From assembly GCA_037039685.1 (NCBI GenBank), contig JAWNGF010000004.1:3596001-3660000 (forward strand): 64,000 nt of DNA, given 5' to 3'. This document shows positions 10,210 to 23,504 of the stretch, in pieces. Position 1 is the stretch's first letter. The number at the start of each line of letters is the position of its first letter. The notes under the pieces are model-generated. The model saw only the letters and a list, made by a program, of their open reading frames with translations. It did not search any database and was not told the DNA's origin. The DNA is from Ceratobasidium sp. AG-K. Taxonomy: Eukaryota > Basidiomycota > Agaricomycetes > Cantharellales > Ceratobasidiaceae. The position numbers were made by a program, and so were the translations under genes.

Positions 10210-13200
10210 ATGGCGCCTTCAACTCTGGAGCGCTCAGGCTCGGACCGTAACTCTGAAAAGACGGTTCGACGAGAGAGCCAAGATATCAAGGATATAAATG
10301 GAAAGAAGGAGCTAGATTTGGGGGGAAACAAAGGCACCGATGGGCCCGCTAGGAACCATGACTTTCTACGTTATGATAAACCCAAATGGTATGTTGTTCC
10401 CTTGCGCAAGTGGTTTACAGCTTTATTTAGATTCGCCAGGCATCAACGTGTACCATTTGTGGGCCGCAATCCTTCACCACCTTTAGTCTCGATCGAAGAT
10501 GCACCTCTCATCCCCGAGGCCAACGCTAACCTGTTCTCCCACCTGGTCTTTGGATGGATCACTCCCGTGCTATCCTTGGGCTACGCTCGTCCTCTAGAAG
10601 CTCCTGATCTTTGGAAGCTTCAAGACTCGCGCTCCGCTGAAGTCATGTCCAACCTTATCCTCGATAGTTTCGAGCGACGCAAGGTAGACGCCGATGCCTA
10701 CAACGAGCGGCTGAAGAACGGGCAAGTTGGGCCTGGGTTGCGAGGGGTTTGGTGGTCGCTTAAAGGCGAGCGAGAAAAGAGGGAAAAGCAATGGCGCGAA
10801 AAGGACGGCCTCAAGAAACCTAGTCTTACGTGGGCCATGAACGATTCGGTTAAATGGTGGTTCTGGAGTGGAGGGATATTTACGTTGATATCCAACGTAG
10901 CCCAAATCTGCAGTCCCTTGCTTGTCAAGGTGAGCCATATTCCCACGAAGTCGACCATGTGGTTTGCTGACCTTCGATCACTAGGAAATCATCAAATTTG
11001 GCCAAGTGTCATATGCCGCACATCGTGCCGGTGCACCAACCCCTCCTATTGGTCGTGGTGTTGGGCTGGCGGTCGGGTTGTTTCTTCTCCAGGTAGTCTC
11101 TGCCTTGAGCATCCATCATGGCTTCTACCGCAGTGCATCAACCGGCGTTCTCCTTCGCACCGGACTCATCACCGCAATCTACTCTCGCGCCACTCAACTT
11201 ACCTCCCGCGCCCGCTCTACTCTTACCAACGGCAAGCTCGTTAACCACATTTCAACGGACGTCTCTCGTATCGACTTCGCGACTTCGTTCGCCCATATGG
11301 CCTGGACTGCGCCCATCCAGATGATCATTTGCTTGATTATCTTGCTAGTGAACCTGGGATGGAGCGCTCTATGCGGCTTTGCGTTTTTCGTTTTGATGAC
11401 TCCAATCCAAACCATGGTGATGAAGCACCTATTCCTGATGAGGAAAAAGAGCATGACATGGACGGACAAACGAGCCAAGTTGCTTCAGGAGCTCCTCGGC
11501 GGCATGCGTATCCTCAAGTTCTTTGCGTGGTATGCACCACATCCAAACCTATATCTTCAGTTGATTCATTATCCTCCGCAGGGAAAACCCATATTTGGAG
11601 CGTGTCGCAACCTTCCGAAATAACGAGCTGAAATACATTCGCTCGTTGCTCCTTATTCGATCCGCCAACAATGCCGTCGCCTTTTCGCTACCTGTCCTCG
11701 CCTCTGTTATTTCCTTCGTCGCCTACTCCCTTGCTGGCAATGACCTCGACCCAGCAGTAATTTTTGCCTCGCTTACATTGTTCCAGATGCTCCGTATGCC
11801 GTTGATGTTCTTCCCAGTGGCTCTCTCAAGTGTAGGTGGTTTGGTTACGGGTCTGATATGGGCTGATTTTACGCTCAACAGATTGCTGATGCTTGGAACG
11901 CAACTGGCCGTTTGGAAGATGTTTTCATTGCCGAGGTCTTGAACCAAACCCGTATCATCGACCCTTCCCTACCGTCAGCCCTCGAGGTCAAAGACGCTGA
12001 ATTTTCTTGGGACGGCGCACCCCTGACGAAGATAACTCCAAGGGTAAAGGCAAAGGCAAAGGCAAGAACAAGAACAAGTCGCCAAAGACTACCGAGGTTG
12101 CCGAAAAAGCCGCACGGGGACCGGGAGAAAAGGAAGCAGTGGTTCGGGATGCTGGGGCTGGACTCACGGCAGGAGCGTCGGGCGCCGAACCCGCCAAGGA
12201 AGTTGTCTTCAAACTCAAGGATATCAACTTGTCTCTTCCTCGTGGACAACTTTGTGCGATTGTGGGGGCTGTCGGATCGGGCAAGAGCTCGTTGTTGCAA
12301 GGTTTGATTGGAGGTGAGCAGGAGCTTGTGTTTGGCACATGCATAGGAGCTAATATGGGGTTTCAGAGATGCGAAGGGAAAAGGGAAACGTCACGTTCGG
12401 AGGATCAGTAGGATATTGCCCTCAGACGGCTTGGATCCAAAGGTAAGACTTGGCTATATGCGCGTCCCAAGGCGGGCCCTGACTTGGCTCTAGCGCAACT
12501 GTACGTGAGAACATTACCTTTGGGCGTGAATTCAACGAGGAACGATACTGGGAAGCTGTCCGGGTTGCTTCTCTGCAAGCAGACTTGGATATGCTACCAT
12601 CTGGTGATCTGACGGAGGTTGGCGAAAAGGGTATCTCGCTCTCTGGAGGGCAAAAGCAGAGGATCAATATTGCAAGGGCTGTCTACTTTGACGCTGATGT
12701 GGTTCTATTTGGTATGTGCGCTTCATTCGCCTCTCATTTGTTACCGGACTAACACATCTCCTAGACGACCCTCTCTCCGCCTTGGATGCTCATGTCGGGA
12801 AAGCCGTGTTCCAAAACGTAATTCAGGGCGCGCTTGCCGGCCGCACACGCATCCTCGTCACACACGCGCTTCACTTTATCCCATCCTGCGACTATATTAT
12901 CACCCTCGAAGACGGTCGTATCGCCGAGCGTGGGACGTACGACGAACTCATGGCCAAGGATGGCGCGTTTGCAAGGTTCCAGCGGCAGTTTGGGTCGAAG
13001 GAGACTGAAGAGACTGAGGAACAAGAGGAGGCCGAGGCAATTGAGGATGCTGAAGACGAGAAGAAGCCGAAGCAGGCTGGCCAAAGCGCCCCGGCGAAGC
13101 AACTTATGCAGGTCGAGGAGCGGAACACGGGTGCTATTAGCGGTTCTTGTAAGTTACGACCTGCTGAGTTTTGTTGTGTGCTAATCAGGGTTGCAGCGTA

Positions 13201-15704
13201 TATGGATTATTTCGCAGCTGCCAAGGGGAATATCTTGATCCCGTTACTTTTGATCACTATCCTACTGGCTCAAGGGTCTACTGTAATGTCGGCGTACTGG
13301 TAAGCACTTGAGCGAGTGCACTTGCAGCAAGGTCATTTCTAATGTGCTCTATTACAGGCTGGTCTATTGGCAAGAAATGTATGTGTTTGTTAGGCAAGTA
13401 TTGTACGAATCCATTGACGCTCGAGCAGGAAATGGGCCTACTCTCAAGGATTCTACGTAAGTTACTTGTCCTCAACGGTAGCATGAAGGATGCGACTAAC
13501 ACCATTTCATAGATGGGTATATATGCTGGACTTGGAACGGCACAGGCCGTCACGATGTTCGCCATGGGCGCGTTCTTTGCGCTGATGTCCTTCTATGCGT
13601 CTGTCACATTACATAGGGTAAGGGCGGTCAAGCGGTGAATCTCTGCATTGCTGACCTTTGAGTAGGACGCCATGAAACGACTGATGCATGCACCCATGTC
13701 TTTCTTTGACACAACTGTGAGTAGCTTCGCAATAATTGTATGGGTATAGCTCTGATACTTGCATTGTCCTCAGCCACTCGGTCGTATTATGAACCGATTG
13801 ACAAAGGGTTTGCACACTTTGATACTGATGTTGGACTATAAGCTGACGTTGATATACCGCTCTGCCAGATATCGATACCATTGATAATACCTTGGTGAGT
13901 TACAACATAAGCCTACATGCCCGTCGAATCTTACCAAAGCTCCTTAGGGTGACGCTTTGCGAATGCTAGCCGGCACCATGTCACAAATCTTGGGCGCAAT
14001 CATTCTTATTCGCCATCCTCATTCCCTGGTTCCTAATCCCCGTCATCTCCATCCTCTTCATTTACTATTGGGCTGCCTTGTTTTACCGCTCTAGTGCCCG
14101 AGAACTGAAGCGTCTGGGTAAGTGCATTACCCCATTGTATCAGCATGTTTTCTGATTGCTTTATAGATGCCATCCTTCGTAGCAGTCTTTACGGCCACTT
14201 CTCCGAAAGTTTGTCGGGTCTTGCCACCATCCGAGCCTATGATGAAGTCGGCCGGTTCCGAGAGGAGAACAGGCGGCGCATGGATATCGAGAATCGCGCT
14301 TATTGGTTGACTATTACTAACCAGCGGTGGCTCGGTATCCGGCTCGACTTCCTTGGAACGATCCTGACATTCTGTGTGGCCATCCTTGCGGTTGCGGCGC
14401 GGTTCAGTCTGTCGCCGTCTCAGATTGGTGTGGCTCTATCGTACATCTTGCTCGTACAGCAGGTTGGTCTCAATCGTGTTTGGTTCGAGGCAGTTTCTGA
14501 TGCGTCCTTGACAGAGTTTCGGCTGGATGGTCCGTCAAAGTGCAGAAGTAGAGAACGACATGAATGGTGTAGAGCGTATTCTTCACTACGCGCAGCACGT
14601 CGAGCAAGAAGCGGCCTACGAGATCCCAGAAAAGGAGCCTCCCAAGAGCTGGCCCGAGCATGGGGAGGTGGAACTCAAGGACGTTGTGATGAGCTACCGA
14701 CCTGGCCTTCCAGCCGTGCTCCGAGGGCTTAGCATGCGTGTCAATGGCGGAGAAAAGATTGGTATTGTTGGGCGGACGGGTGCCGGAAAGGTGAGCAGCA
14801 TGTATGACATATACTGCACGAGCTGGAACTCAAAGAGCGTTACAGAGTTCTATCATGATTGCGCTTTACCGTATGGTGGAGCTCACTTCTGGTTCAATTT
14901 CTCTGGATGGTGTTGATATCAGTGAGATTGGTCTACACACACTCCGCGATCGGATCGCAAGTAGGTGCCTCAACGTATAACCTCATACTGCTACTAACCT
15001 AATTTTCTCTAGTCATTCCACAAGATCCTTTGCTGTTCAGCGGCACGCTTCGTAGTAACCTAGATCCTTTTGGTGTCTATGACGATGCCCGCTTGTGGGA
15101 CGCCCTTAAGCGCGCATATCTCGTAGACCGACCCACTGCGGCGCAGGAGATCCCAGTCGATGGGGAAGATATTCCCAGCGGTGCCCAGACACCCGCTAAC
15201 CGGTTCACGCTTGATACTGTCATTGAGGAGGAAGGAGGTAACCTTAGTGTTGGGCAGCGCTCGCTCGTCAGTCTCGCCCGGGCTTTAGTAAAGGATTCTA
15301 AAATCATCGTGCTCGATGAAGGTGTGTGGTTATTTAGCTAGTGGCGAGGGCTCTACTGAGGCGTTTTCTAGCTACTGCATCCGTTGATTATGAAACCGAT
15401 AAGAATATTCAAGACACGATTTCCCGCGAGTTTGCGGACAAGACGTTGCTCTGTATTGCCCGTATGTTGCCTTTTCTGACACTACCACGATGTCGAGGCT
15501 CACTATTCAACTCCAGACCGTTTGAAGACAATCATTGGCTACGATCGCATCTGTGTCCTCGATGCAGGTCAAATCGCCGAATTTGACACCCCAGCGGCGT
15601 TGTACAAACGTACCGACGGCATCTTCCGCTCCATGTGCGAGCGATCTTCCATCACTGCCGAGGACATTTTACACGCGTCGGCGGCGAGGAAAAATCTAGA
15701 CTAG
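10210..15704 (+). CDS. ABCC-subfamily (Yor1/MRP-like) full-size ABC transporter
   Basis: ATP-driven membrane exporter with layout TMD1-NBD1-TMD2-NBD2, roughly 1,450-1,500 residues over many short introns. Start ATG 10210 (MAPSTLERSGSDRN). TMD1 begins near NLFSHLVFGWITPVLSLGYA. NBD1 shows Walker A AIVGAVGSGKSSLLQ (12256-12300), signature LSGGQKQRINIARA (12640-12678) and Walker B VVLFDDPLSALDAH. NBD2 shows Walker A IGIVGRTGAGKSS (14760-14790), the degenerate signature LSVGQRSLVSLARAL (15244-15288) and IIVLDEATASVDYE across an intron. TAG at 15702-15704. The order and the LSVGQ second signature are those of Yor1/MRP drug or organic-anion pumps. A Lys/Gly-rich spacer precedes NBD1. Two frame breaks interrupt otherwise conserved sequence: near 12000-12025 (after AEFSWDGAP) and near 14001-14012 (within TMD2, ILGAII then FAILIPWFLIP). 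The substrate cannot be told from sequence. Confidence 0.9.
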
Positions 15705-16039
15705 CATATTCACTTCGCTCTCCGTTTTCTGGCATTATTTACCTAATACATACATACTACTATTGTTTCGTACTACTACACATGTTTGCTTCGTGCTCGG
15801 GCACATTGACTCAATCACGGTGACAGGATGTAACGCATTTTAGGGTTCTCACGGGGATTCATTGATGAATACACATGTCTAGATTTATCATGTCCGAAAG
15901 ACCAAAGCGGAGATATATACATGTCGCAATAAGAATCAACTCGTCTATGTCATAACCGTCATACTAACGTATGCATGAATGCGAACCCTTCCAGAGGAAC
16001 TCGCGGAATAAATCCATCCATACGTTGGAGCCTTTGCAT
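15705..16039. other. convergent intergenic region
   Basis: Shared 3' region of the ABC transporter (+) and the HVA22-like gene (-). No other feature seen. Confidence 0.5.
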
Positions 16040-17160
16040 TCATTGTACGGGGATTTCAGGGACAGGGAATGATACCCCAGACGCGCTTGAACGAGCGCGT
16101 GCAGCCTCTGGACGGAGCTCGAACCCCGAGGCCGTGCCGTTCGCAGCGGGTGTGCCAGGGGCGCTCTGATTCGCTCCATGCTGGGCAGCTCCACGGGCCT
16201 GCAAAGCGCCGGACAACAAAGAAGGGCCGTACTGCTGTAACAGACCCAGCATCGCGCCCGCCGCAAAGCTCGCCGGAGCTGGTTGACCGGGCTGGCCTTG
16301 CTGTTGCTGCTGTTGTTCGAGAGGGATGCTCGGCAAGACGATGGCGAGAAGCTGGCCGAATTGGTTCTGAACCGCGGCAACGATACTAGTGCTAATTCCG
16401 TTCAGTCGCTCGTCGATTTCCGGCTCATGCTTGGCAAGCCAGGGGGCAAGGAAGATTTGGAAGAAAAAGGTCGCGCCCTAGGCAATGTCATGATAAGAAG
16501 TCTGGCTTTGCAAGCGGTGGAATGGGACAGTTTACCTGTGTTTGAGGCGCAACTAGCCAAAGAAGGAAGATAGACTTAAACAGCCAATATCCAGGGAACC
16601 TGCGGACACGTCAATCGGACTGCGGTCAATGATGGTAAACGCGTACGTACCAGGAGACGAGCCATTCTGCAGCGTATTCCGCTGATAATACGAACGCCAT
16701 TACGGACCAATACTCAAGCCATCGCTTTTTCTCGGCCTCATGAGCTTGTTGTTCCTCAGGGCCTACTGGGCGAGCGTTCAAGGTCTTGTAGATTCCGTAC
16801 CCCGGGTACAGGAATACATAGACGACGCTGAAGTGATCCGAGGTCAGCTCATTCTTCCGTTCAAGGGCATGAGAAAGGCATACCTGCTTAACCGTGCGAG
16901 ATGGAAAAAGACCATTGTAAGGCGTGATCGCTGTCGTTAGTGGGTTACTCTAGTTATAGTATTAGTATACTGAAGTGTATGTGGTGTGTGACTAACCTTG
17001 TCGATGGCTCGGTGGTGGCCTGCGGTGGAATGAAGCACACGACGCCAAACGCCCAAGGTTAATAAATAGCAATCGAAGTTCAGTACGTAAGCATACCTAA
17101 AACAGTACGTTGCAATGTATCAGATGCATCTGCCACCATCGTGGCTGCCACACGACTCAT
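16040..17160 (-). CDS. HVA22/TB2/DP1 (REEP/Yop1) family ER membrane-shaping protein
   Basis: Hairpin membrane protein of the TB2/DP1/HVA22 family, whose members bend endoplasmic reticulum tubules. Start ATG 17160 (MSRVAATMVADASD), followed by exons reading HHRAIDK, LTMVFFHLARL, VVYVFLYPGYGIYKTLNARP, EAEKKRWLEYWSVMAFVL, SAEYAAEWLVSW, LFKSIFLLWLVAPQTQ, and GATFFFQIFLAPWLAKHEPE with IDERLNGI. The PGYGIYK, RWLEYW and FLLWLV blocks are family signatures, and the hydrophobic stretches form two hairpins. The tail is rich in Gln, Pro and Ala (six Gln in a row near 16300) and ends PVPEIPVQ before TGA at 16040. It is closer in plan to REEP1-4 than to the short Yop1 because of the C-terminal extension. 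It shares a promoter of about 185 bases with the divergent TatD gene. Confidence 0.82.
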
Positions 17161-17344
17161 CGGGGGTGTCGCTATCTCGGGGTTCCAAGACATTATTTAC
17201 GGTAATTTCATCGCTAACAAAGTATTTCAGAGGTGGGGGTTTGACGATTGATCTGCGTCCTGCTGGTTCTGAAACAAGATCTCCTCGTCCCAACGTTCTA
17301 GCCACCTGAATACCCGATCTTGCGTTCGTCGAATCTCATCCATA

Positions 17345-19069
17345 ATGAGCCCTGGAGTTAGATTTGTTGGTAAGAACTCTCTTTGATACCCTAAAATTTG
17401 ATCGCAGAGGTTAATAGGCGCATAGATGTCGGTTTAAACCTAACCGATCCTGTTTTTCGGGGATTGCATCGGGGGAGGAGAAAGCATCGAGGTGAGATCA
17501 TCAAGTCGCGACAGATCGCGTTTACCAACGCCAATTATGCGCCAGACGATCTTGCCGACGTAATACAACGAGCCAAAGCGGCCGGCGTGCAGTCTGCGGT
17601 CCTAACTGGTGGAAGTTTGCATGAATCTAGTGAGGCCTTGGAACTCGCAGAGCAACTCGGTAAGTACAATAGCAAATTATTACGTACATTTGCCTGCACA
17701 CATTGGCTGTATTTCGAAATAGGGTTTTATGCGACTGTTGGGTGCCATCCTACACGTTCCAGTCAATTCGACTCTTTCAAAGGCGGGCCGGCCGCATACC
17801 TCGAGCGACTGGATCAGTTGATTGCCTCGCACTTGACAGGCAAAGGAAGATGCGTGGCTGTTGGGGAGTGCGGCCTTGGTAAGTTCATATCCTCCTGAGC
17901 GGTTCATTTCATAACTCTCCCACAGATTACGACCGCCTACACTTTTCGAATGCCGAAACTCAACGTCGGCATTTCCGTTCCCAATTAGCATTGGCCAAGA
18001 AATATCATCTCCCCCTATTTTTGCACGTCCGAGCGGCGCATGAAGATTTTGTAAACATTTTGAGAGAGGAAGGGTTTGGGGAGGATGGAGGTCGCGCGGT
18101 GGGTGGAAGAGGAGGGTTAGTGCATAGTTTTACGGGGCGGACGAACGAGATGAAGGAATTGGTGAGTTTGATGGGTTGCGTCCTGAGTTTATTGTTAAGT
18201 TTTCAGTAGGTTGCGATGGGATTCCACATTAGGTCCGTGAACCTAGCAGGTATTGCCATTCGCAGCTCTGCTAATTACTCTGGCCATAATTGTTAGTGTA
18301 AACGGATGCTCAATGAAAACAGACCAAAACTTGGCTACAACAAAGGCTATACCCCTTAGTCATTTAATGGTCGAAACCGGTATGTTCTCAGTCACTGTAA
18401 AGCTTATTTGGATATGATATTGACTAAATCCTCTTAGACGCGCCGTGGTGCTCGATGACATCGACGCATTCATCCAGGGCACACATAAACACCCTCCCCT
18501 CTAACTTACGAGGGCTTTACTTTCCTCCTTCCTGCCAACCGAGAAGTTCGTTGAAGGTCCGCATACATATCGTCTTACAACCCTAATCTGACCTGTAACC
18601 TTAAGGCCGAGCAGTAAAAGGTCGCAATGAGCCTTGTGCTATAGGTGGTGTCGCCTGGGTCGTAGCTAGCCTGAACAACTGCGAACTCGTTGACGTGAGC
18701 CGTGCAGCGTGGAACAATAGCGTCCGGTTGTACGACCTGCGCGAGTTGATGGATGACGAATATCACAAGGATATCGCGGCTAGAGACGCGGCGGAGAATG
18801 GAGCCGAAGTTAAAGAGGAGGCACCGGCGCCGGCGCCGGCTGCAGAGCAGGACCCCAAGGAAAAGAAGCTTAGGGCAATACGGAAAAAGGCAAGTCGATA
18901 CTGGAAAGGCTTGGTTCAGGAAACTGACATTTTTCTGGTATAGCTCCAAGCAATCGAACAGTTGAAAGTGCGTAGAGACAAGGGTGAAAACTTAGAGCAG
19001 ACACAATTACAAAAAATCGAAGGCGAAGCGGAACTGTTGAAGCAATTAGAGGAGGCTGAGAACTTATAG
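17345..19069 (+). CDS. TatD-family metal-dependent nuclease with eIF2A/PYM-like C-terminal tail
   Basis: Predicted 3'-5' DNA/RNA exonuclease of the TatD (TATDN1) type. Start ATG 17345. Domain blocks in order: IDVGLNLTDPVFRGLHRG, DDLADVIQRAKAAGVQSAVL, ALELAEQLG, YATVGCHPTRSSQFDSF, VAVGECGLDYDRLHF (across an intron), LPLFLHVRAAHEDF, LVHSFTG, VNGCSMKTDQNLATTKAIPL, LMVETDAPWCSMTSTHSS, KGRNEPCAI and RAAWNNSVRLYDL. The metal ligands (His of CHP, Glu of GECGLD, His of FLH, His of VHSF, Asp of ETDAPW) are all visible. After the nuclease comes an Ala/Pro/Glu linker, then KEKKLRAIRKK joined to LQAIEQLKVRRDKGENLEQ and KIEGEAELLKQLEE, stop TAG 19067-19069. This tail resembles the C-terminal helices of eIF2A and PYM. 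The join uses a GC-AG intron (GCAAGT donor after 18889). If it is unspliced, the protein stops at 18943. Confidence 0.85.
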
Positions 19070-19489
19070 GTGTTTCATGAAGGCAAACAAGATAAACGAA
19101 TCGTTCGAATTTCCATGCATTATGAACGCTACTATCAATGCCGTCCCTGATGGAGAGTCGCGCATACATGAGCAAACGAAGGTAGCCCCCAAATTAGTTT
19201 TGCTGTGTTTTGCTCTGAATTCACCGATCCTCAATGAGATATTGAGTACATTCTATGTATTTGTTCAGGAGCTACCCCTATCGCATCTACAACATTTGTT
19301 ACATCCGGATCCGCAAACAAAGACACCCCTATTTCGGGCAGTATAAAAGTTGTAGATGCTCTCATCTGCTCCTTATCCTGCCCCACCAGTACAACAGTAA
19401 TTTTGTCATTCAAGGTTCGCCCCTCAAGTTCGAAAGCGCCTCAGGCCAAATATAGCTAACGCATTAGCCAGTGTTTTTTCTTTGCCCAA
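19070..19489. other. intergenic, possible upstream part of the gag relic
   Basis: AT-rich non-coding DNA. It might contain a decayed LTR before the gag start at 19490, but I cannot see a matching second copy at the far end. Confidence 0.35.
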
Positions 19490-21493
19490 ATGCCTGTCAC
19501 TCGTTCTCAGATTGCATCAAGTTATACTAACCCGTGGGGCACGGACAGTACCAGCGCGTCACCTCTGTCACCCCAGATGAGGCTAACTTTCCACCCATTG
19601 GAACCCCCAAGAAACCGGCTGGAACTCCAAAGAAAACCAGGACACCTTCGAGAAATGTTCGCTCTGCCGTACCTTCGCCCCTGCCTGCTCCACCCAAACC
19701 AACCAGGTCTGCCTTGAAATTTCAGACCGTTCAGCCGACCAGTCTCCTAGGGAACTCTCGCGAGCCGTCTCCTATTGGTACCCATTCCCGGGAACAGTCC
19801 TCCAATGGTGCTCGTTTTCCAGGTTCGGCACTCCACAAGGCACGCTCCAGCGAGGCATCTGCTGACCCCCGCTCGCGAGAACCATCTACCAAACCTCGTT
19901 CCCGGGAACCATCGAGGGACACACGTTCTCGAGAACCGTCGGCTGACACGAGACCTTCACAAGGATTATCAGACCACGAGGCATCCCTAAAGGATTTGCG
20001 TAGGATGCTCGAAGCGATGCGCACCTCACCCCAACCGACCCCCTCGCCTACCCAGACCGAGTTTGGATGCCTTTTGAGTCCCGTGCCGACCGTGTTGTTA
20101 TCTGCGTCTGTTCCTGTGGGCACGGACCGTCCCAAGTGTAGCGGCGCCTGGAGCCCTTCAGTCCCCTACATTCCGCCTGGACGCCTGAACCAGCTATTGA
20201 GCCCATCCTGATAACACAAGCCCTGGAGCCGAGCCTCATCACAATTTTAGTATCTCGTACTTATTCCTAGGGTCAGCATCAACGACGACGAGGTGTTAGA
20301 TGGCGACCAGGCGCCTGAAAATTCCGAAATCCAAGTCAAGAGTTTGTGGGATCGCATCCATGAGGCTGTCGCGACGGTAGAGAAACTTGAAGGCCCCAAC
20401 TGGCCGTCGTGGAGTTTTTGGATGCACCGCAAAGTGACTGGCATCAGCAAGGATATCTGGGAGCACATTGACGGAACCTCGCCTCGTCCTGACCCCAACT
20501 ATGTCGCCAAGGCCGACGGAAGTGAGATGGACGGGCTCGACGAGTGGGATCTGCAAGAAGCCGCGATTTATTGCGCACTGTTTTCTTCTTTGGATTTCAG
20601 GATTATTCATGACCAGATCCGGGCTTGCACCACTTCCAAGGATCTCTGGGACCACCTGGAATTACTGTATAGGGAAAAGCCGACACCCGAGACTTGTGCG
20701 GTGAACTTGATCCGAGAATTGTCCCAGGCTGTATATTTTGAAGGCGAGGACCTACAGCAGCACCTGAATCGATTCACCGAGATTACCGACGAGCTAGGTT
20801 GCGGACCATATCCTCTCCCCGCGGGACTCGCGCGTCGTTCATCCTGGACTCTCTGCCAGTCCACCTCTTGGAACATGCGGGCGGTTTGCGTGGCCAAACT
20901 CACTTGACGATCCAGGAGCTCTGCTACGAAATCCTGGCAATTGGAAAGCGCGTTTTGGGCGACAAGTGTGTTGGAGGACTCGGGAATCTTCTTCCTTCTA
21001 TCACAGAGCGCCAAATTAGCGCATCGCTCCCGTACGACCTTAGGCACTACAAGTACACCGGAAGCGGGAATCTTCCTGATGGTGGCTGCACACCCGAGCG
21101 CTCCATACATGCTATGCGTGTTTGGCCATCGGACACCGTGCGTATTCGTCCAGTTGCCCCCAGACGGAGGCCAGGCAGGGGTTATGGGGCATTCAGATGC
21201 GAGCATTCAAGAAAGAATACGTGAGCGAACGTGGGGACTGCCAACGGAGCAATAAGCAAGGTCGGGGGAGATCAGTCGGGCGTGAACCAGAGCAGGGCGG
21301 AGAGGCGACGTCCAGTGGTATCGCCCGCACGGCGAGCAACGGGTGGAATGAGCCGACTGGGCCGAGGAGCGAGCGTACGAGTGGTTATTCCACTCCAAAC
21401 CCAGCTGGTATGTCCAAGGCGCCGTCTTGGAGTGGCAAGCTGGGCATCGTAAGCTCCCGACCTTCGGCATTTGAGATGGATTCTTGGCGATAG
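19490..21493 (+). mobile_element. decayed copia-type retrotransposon gag (no pol)
   Basis: A gag-like protein is readable in three frames. It opens MPVTRSQIASSYTNPWG (19490), shifts frame near 19535-19545, then runs through a Ser/Arg/Glu-Pro-Ser repeat region (RSREPS units, 19750-19960) and a copia/UBN2-type gag core: WPSWSFWMHRKVTGIS, DIWEHIDGT, ALFSSLDFRIIHDQI, SKDLWDHLELLYREK and NLIRELSQAVYFEGEDLQQH. Near 20825 the frame shifts again (FILDSLPVHLLEHAGGL, QELCYEILAIGKRVLGD), and near 21120 once more into CYACLAIGHR then SCP, a zinc-knuckle-like remnant, ending TAG 21491-21493. No protease, integrase or reverse transcriptase follows; the next gene begins 120 bases later. It is a truncated relic or a gag-only copy; the breaks argue against a working domesticated gene. 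Confidence 0.75.
19750..19960 (+). repeat. degenerate REPS-coding tandem repeat
   Basis: About seven copies of a roughly 24-39-base unit encoding variants of SREPSxxxR (for example NSREPSPIG, PRSREPSTKP, RSREPSRDT, RSREPSADT). It lies within the gag relic, N-terminal to the gag core. Confidence 0.6.
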
Positions 21494-21616
21494 TGAAACT
21501 TGATGTAACTAGATATGCTCGACGTGTACGATAATAGATCGAGGTTTATAATAATCAAATGCATTTCAAGACAACGCACAAAAGCAACAACTAATCGTAC
21601 AGAATTTGCTGGGGCT

Positions 21617-23339
<1,723 letters not shown>

Positions 23340-23504
23340 GGCGTGAGATTGCGGGAGAGAGTCGTGGTGGTCACGTTCCAGACGAGTTTTTAACCATGAC
23401 GCCGGAGCTTGTCATCGAAGCCGGGGCTACCGGGACACACTCATTACCGGCGATTTCATCCCTTCCTCGCTAATCAAATTATTTTTACAATGCGGATTTA
23501 TTAC

